A stretch of 64,000 nucleotides of DNA, taken from contig JAJUGU010000003.1 of NCBI GenBank assembly GCA_029265815.1, forward strand, positions 248,001 through 312,000. Reading direction: 5' to 3'. The translations under genes and the position numbers were made by a program. Under the pieces are notes generated by a model, which was not told the origin of the DNA, made no database searches, and worked only from the letters and a program-made list of their open reading frames with translations. The number at the start of each line of letters is the position of its first letter. Within the stretch, counting starts at the first letter, position 1. Shown one piece after another: positions 60,971-64,000 of this stretch. Source of the DNA: Anaerolineaceae bacterium (GTDB lineage Bacteria > Chloroflexota > Anaerolineae > Anaerolineales > Anaerolineaceae).

Positions 60971-61966
60971 ATGCCTGTGCTGCACTCTGCTCGTCATGAT
61001 CGTATGAAATATGGTGACATTAAACTTTATACTGGTACATCATGCCCTGAATTAGCCACCCGAATCGCCGCCCATATGGGTCTCCCATTGTGCGAGCGTC
61101 AAATTATCCAATTTCCGAACGAGAATTTGTTTATTCAGCTGCAATCCAGTGTTCGCGGTCAAGATTGCTATGCCATTCAGACCACCTCAGCACCCGTACA
61201 TCGCAATTTAATGGAATTACTCATTCTCATGCAGACCCTCAGGTTGGATTCCGCCGCTCGTGTGACTGCGGTGGTTCCTTACCTGTGCTATGCTCGTTCA
61301 GACAAGAAAGATCAACCGCGTATCCCTATCACCGCCCGCCTGGTCGCAGATATGATCGAAGTAGCCGGCGCTGACCGTTACCTCTTTCTTGATTTGCATG
61401 CGGGACAGATCCAGGGGTTCTTCTCCATTCCAGGTGATGTGCTGACTGCCTTTTACATTCTGATCGATTATCTGAAAGCGAAAAAGCCGACCATGAAAAA
61501 CCCTGTGGTCGTTACGGCTGACCTGGGTTTTGCTAAAAAAGCCCGCAACTTTGCGGTTTCAATGGACGTTCCACTGGCATTTATTGAAAAACGCCGTATC
61601 AGCAATGATTCGAAAGCACAGGCGTTAACCATGATCGGCGATGTGCGCGACCGTGATGCAGTGATCGTTGATGATGAGATTGATACCGGTGGTTCCATGA
61701 TCCAGGCGGTGAATTTAGCGAAAGATAACGGTGCACGAAATGTATACGTGGTATTTGTACATCCAGTGTTTTCTGGAAATGCTGCAGAACGACTTGCTGC
61801 TTTACCTGTGGCTGAGTTCATTACCACTGATACCGTTCCCATTCCACCGGAGAAGATGGCGTTTTTTGGTGGAAGGCTGACCCAGCTTTCAGTTGCACCA
61901 TTACTCGGAGAGGTCATTCAGCGCGCGAATGAAGGCCGCAGCGTGGGTGAGTTGTTTAACGAATAA
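60971..61966 (+). CDS. prs: Ribose-phosphate pyrophosphokinase
   Basis: 331 residues; makes PRPP from ribose 5-phosphate and ATP for nucleotide, His and Trp synthesis. Landmarks: KLYTGTSCPELATRIAAHMG, FPNENLFIQLQSSVRGQDCY, RLDSAARVTAVVPYLCYARSDKK (read in parts: VVPYLCYARSDKK), DLHAGQIQGFF and the PRPP loop VIVDDEIDTGGSM. ATG 60971 has AGAGGT 6 bases upstream. Slightly different spacing around the flexible loop suggests a divergent class I enzyme, but the assignment is firm. Confidence 0.94.
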   Translation: MPVLHSARHDRMKYGDIKLYTGTSCPELATRIAAHMGLPLCERQIIQFPNENLFIQLQSSVRGQDCYAIQTTSAPVHRNLMELLILMQTLRLDSAARVTAVVPYLCYARSDKKDQPRIPITARLVADMIEVAGADRYLFLDLHAGQIQGFFSIPGDVLTAFYILIDYLKAKKPTMKNPVVVTADLGFAKKARNFAVSMDVPLAFIEKRRISNDSKAQALTMIGDVRDRDAVIVDDEIDTGGSMIQAVNLAKDNGARNVYVVFVHPVFSGNAAERLAALPVAEFITTDTVPIPPEKMAFFGGRLTQLSVAPLLGEVIQRANEGRSVGELFNE

Positions 61967-61987
61967 TGAGTAAACATCTAACAACTG

Positions 61988-62842
61988 ATGCCCGAACTGC
62001 CTGAAGTTGAAACAATTACCCGGTTACTGAACCATCCAGCGGACAGGGTATTTAATTATTCTCATCCAACCTGCTCACGTCCAGGAGTAATTGGATGTAA
62101 TATTTGCAGTTGTGATGTGCTCTGGGAACGGACGATAGCCAAACCGGATGCGAAATCTTTTTGCGTGCGATTAATTAACCAGAGTATAAGAGAGATAACC
62201 AGGCGCGGGAAGTTTATTCAATTTAAACTCGATCATGGTTTTATGGTTTGCCACCTGCGCATGAGCGGGGATATTCGGGTGGAACCTGATCAGCCAGAAA
62301 CGATCCAGAAACATGATCGGATATTGCTGCATTTTGAGAATGGATCAAGGCTAGTGTTCAATGATCCACGAAAATTCGGTCGTGTCTGGCTGGTGGATGA
62401 CCCTCAGACTGTCTTTGGTGGCCTTGGACCAGATCCATTTTCAAGTGAGGTGACTCCTGTGCGTTTGCTGGAAATGCTTCACAACCGAAAACGCACGATA
62501 AAAACCATATTATTGGATCAATCGTTCCTTGCGGGGTTAGGAAATATTTATACAGATGAGGCGCTGCATCGTGCCCGTATACATCCATTACAGCGTTCTG
62601 ACACCTTAAGCATGGAAGAGGCTGAAAGGTTGTTGAAATCCATCCATGAAGTATTGATGGAGGGAATCACACGCAATGGAGCCAGTATTGACTGGGTGTA
62701 TCGTGGTGGGGATTTTCAAAACTATTTTAAGGTTTATCAACGTACAGGTCAACCCTGTTATACTTGTGGGAGTCCGATCGAGCGTATCGTCCACGGTCAG
62801 CGGGGCACTCATTTTTGCCCTAATTGCCAGAAGAAACGCTAG
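61988..62842 (+). CDS. mutM: Formamidopyrimidine-DNA glycosylase
   Basis: Bifunctional DNA glycosylase/AP lyase removing 8-oxoguanine, 284 residues. The mature N-terminus PELPEVETI supplies the catalytic Pro and Glu; FIQFKLDHGFMVCHLRMSG carries the Lys loop region; LDQSFLAGLGNIYTDEALH is the helix-two-turn-helix; the zinc finger is CYTCGSPIERIV with CPNC at the end. An extra 30-residue stretch near the N-terminus (SRPGVIGCNICSCDVLWERT) includes three Cys and is longer than usual. It is co-directional with prs, 21 bases downstream. Confidence 0.95.
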   Translation: MPELPEVETITRLLNHPADRVFNYSHPTCSRPGVIGCNICSCDVLWERTIAKPDAKSFCVRLINQSIREITRRGKFIQFKLDHGFMVCHLRMSGDIRVEPDQPETIQKHDRILLHFENGSRLVFNDPRKFGRVWLVDDPQTVFGGLGPDPFSSEVTPVRLLEMLHNRKRTIKTILLDQSFLAGLGNIYTDEALHRARIHPLQRSDTLSMEEAERLLKSIHEVLMEGITRNGASIDWVYRGGDFQNYFKVYQRTGQPCYTCGSPIERIVHGQRGTHFCPNCQKKR

Positions 62843-62945
62843 TTTTCAATATCTACAAGTGGTTGATTTTCAATTGATTTAATTGGATAATAATAAAATA
62901 ATGAAGTAGTAATAAATGAAATAATTATGTTGGAAGAGGCGCTAC

Positions 62946-63707
62946 ATGGGAACAATTGAAATTACTCCTTTGTACCTCGTACTGGCTGGAGTTATTGGAT
63001 TGTTGATCGGATTGCTAATTGCCAACATTTTTTCAGGCAAAGAGTCTCGTTCTCAGAAGGTTGATCAACTCCCAAAAGATTTACAAAAGGAAGGCTTTAT
63101 TGAGGCGGTGAATCTGTGGTACAGTCCGGCGGGCAAAAGGATTGTCACCCAGATGGATGGCGCTTTTTATCACACCACAGATGCTCTGACTACCGATCAA
63201 AAGACAAGGGTATTAAAAATTTTATCCCTCTGGCAGGAGTGGACGCAGCAAGGAAAACCATTTCAAACCGCTGCCCAGGAGTCAACCCAGCCAATGGTCG
63301 AAGCGGCACCCTTTACATACATCCCCTCGCAAGCAGTTCAGCCTGAAGCACAGGAAGCTGTACCCGTTCAACCGTTTAAAATCCAAACAGATAACCCCGA
63401 TCTGATTTCAGAATTACAGAATTCATTTAATATTGAGGAAGAACCTGCAATCGAACAACCGAAGAAAGCGCTTTCCATTACTGAACAGATTAGTCTGATA
63501 CTGGAGGAAATGCTGGAGGGGACACCGCTAAAGGAAAAGGGTGTCAGATTAATGGAAAACCCACAATCTGGGGTAGATGTATGGATCGGCCTCGACAAGT
63601 ACAGCGGTATCGATGCAGTTCCTGACCCGGCGGTGAAAGAGATGATACGCCGGGCAGTGATCCGTTGGGAAGAGCAAAACGACACTTTACGACGCCCTCA
63701 AGAGTGA
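62946..63707 (+). CDS. Hypothetical membrane-anchored protein
   Basis: 253 residues. A single N-terminal membrane helix (LYLVLAGVIGLLIGLLIANI) is followed by a soluble domain of about 50 residues (EGFIEAVNLWYSPAGKRIV), a Gln/Pro-rich linker, and a C-terminal domain with ITEQISLILEEMLEGTPLKE and GVDVWIGLDKYSGIDAVPDP. I do not recognise it. It ends at a strong terminator and is followed by the convergent sigma-factor gene. Confidence 0.75.
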   Translation: MGTIEITPLYLVLAGVIGLLIGLLIANIFSGKESRSQKVDQLPKDLQKEGFIEAVNLWYSPAGKRIVTQMDGAFYHTTDALTTDQKTRVLKILSLWQEWTQQGKPFQTAAQESTQPMVEAAPFTYIPSQAVQPEAQEAVPVQPFKIQTDNPDLISELQNSFNIEEEPAIEQPKKALSITEQISLILEEMLEGTPLKEKGVRLMENPQSGVDVWIGLDKYSGIDAVPDPAVKEMIRRAVIRWEEQNDTLRRPQE

Positions 63708-63730
63708 GGTCAGTACGAATAAAAATGAAG

Positions 63731-63754
63731 ACCGCCCTTTCAGGCGGTTTTTTG
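63731..63754 (+). terminator. Intrinsic terminator
   Basis: ACCGCC (63731-63736) and GGCGGT (63743-63748) with a 6-base loop, followed by six T residues. An upstream A-run lets it also act on the convergent sigma-factor transcript. Confidence 0.88.
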
Positions 63755-63756
63755 GT

Positions 63757-64000
63757 TTATAAATACTCTCTTAACTGTCTGGAGCGGCGCGGGTGGCGCA
63801 GGCGGCGCAGGGCTTTGCTTTCGATTTGTCGAATCCGTTCGCGGGTAAGGCCAAATTTCTCACCAACTTCCTCAAGGGTGTAATTGTGACCATTTTCAAG
63901 GCCAAAACGTAACCGTAGAATCCGCGCTTCGCGTGGTGGCAGCGTATCGAGGACTTCTTCGATTTTTTCGCGCAGTAGTTTGGTATATGCGCTCTGAATG
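63757..64000 (-). CDS. rpoD: Principal sigma-70 factor RpoD, C-terminal part (cut by window end)
   Basis: The last 80 codons of a sigma-70 family factor on the minus strand, open to base 64000. Region 4 is complete: [20 protein letters not shown], then [20 protein letters not shown] and the -35-binding helix [20 protein letters not shown]. The protein ends RQLREYL. The sequence RFGL...TLEEVG...TRERIRQIE is that of primary or near-primary sigma factors; without regions 1-3 a group 2 paralogue cannot be excluded. Confidence 0.92.
   Translation of the reverse strand, partial: IQSAYTKLLREKIEEVLDTLPPREARILRLRFGLENGHNYTLEEVGEKFGLTRERIRQIESKALRRLRHPRRSRQLREYL

Overview
The window looks like chromosomal DNA of an uncultured or little-studied Chloroflexota bacterium, most likely class Anaerolineae. 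This is an inference from gene content: many secreted proteins with Thr-Pro or Glu-Pro-Thr low-complexity stalks, ABC sugar-binding lipoproteins, an archaeal-type AspRS, a bacterial RIO kinase, a DUF151 nuclease-family protein beside dnaB, a free methylmalonyl-CoA mutase B12 subunit with MeaB, and paired TadE/TadG-type genes. GC content looks moderate. No rRNA, CRISPR array, prophage or intact insertion sequence was seen.

Layout. 1-6.5 kb: a carbohydrate operon on the plus strand (substrate-binding lipoprotein cut by the window edge, two permeases, a uridine-kinase-fold kinase, a sucrose-phosphorylase-family enzyme with residues of the sucrose 6'-phosphate type, a CE7 acetyl esterase). 6.8-9.3 kb: tRNA-Lys(CUU), the sulfoxide reductase MsrP and an MFS exporter on the minus strand. 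9.4-15.2 kb: a secreted Glu-Pro-Thr protein, a compact candidate small RNA with a 21-codon ORF, a RIO kinase, a nitroreductase, two GNATs (the second apparently frameshifted), a lipoprotein and adenosine deaminase. 15.2-24.3 kb: sugar and envelope genes with an unusual three-gene set, E1-alpha, E1-beta and a lipoyl-domain/NeuD-acyltransferase fusion, followed by bactofilin, a CPBP protease, ProRS and a DegT aminotransferase. 24.3-29.2 kb: two membrane proteins and three TadE/TadG-type pseudopilin genes.

29.3-34.4 kb: a degenerate response regulator, a regulatory intergenic region, then a replication-initiation operon (DUF151 protein, DnaB, DnaD-like protein, and a helicase-loader-like protein carrying two complete AAA+ domains). 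34.4-38.5 kb: MscL, two tandem MFS genes (the second frameshifted) and a secreted protein. 38.6-45 kb, minus strand: receiver domain fused to a catalytically dead IS200-type (Y1) transposase fold, then PolA, then a 781-residue TPR protein. 45-48.6 kb: wecC, wecB and a glycosyltransferase. 48.6-57.4 kb, minus strand: an orphan sugar-binding lipoprotein, three tandem M42 aminopeptidases, a chelatase-type AAA+/VWA pair joined by what looks like a programmed -1 frameshift, and three DUF4190 paralogues. 57.6-64 kb: methylmalonyl-CoA mutase B12 subunit and MeaB, AspRS, GNAT, Prs, MutM, a membrane-anchored protein and the 3' end of a principal sigma factor gene.

The most notable systems are the E1/lipoyl-NeuD set, the receiver/dead-transposase fusion ahead of polA, the dual-ATPase helicase loader, the kinase/phosphorylase pair, the small structured RNA at 10.5 kb, and the chelatase frameshift site. 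Several promoters have -10 boxes that end 6-11 bases before the start codon, so leaderless transcription seems common here.
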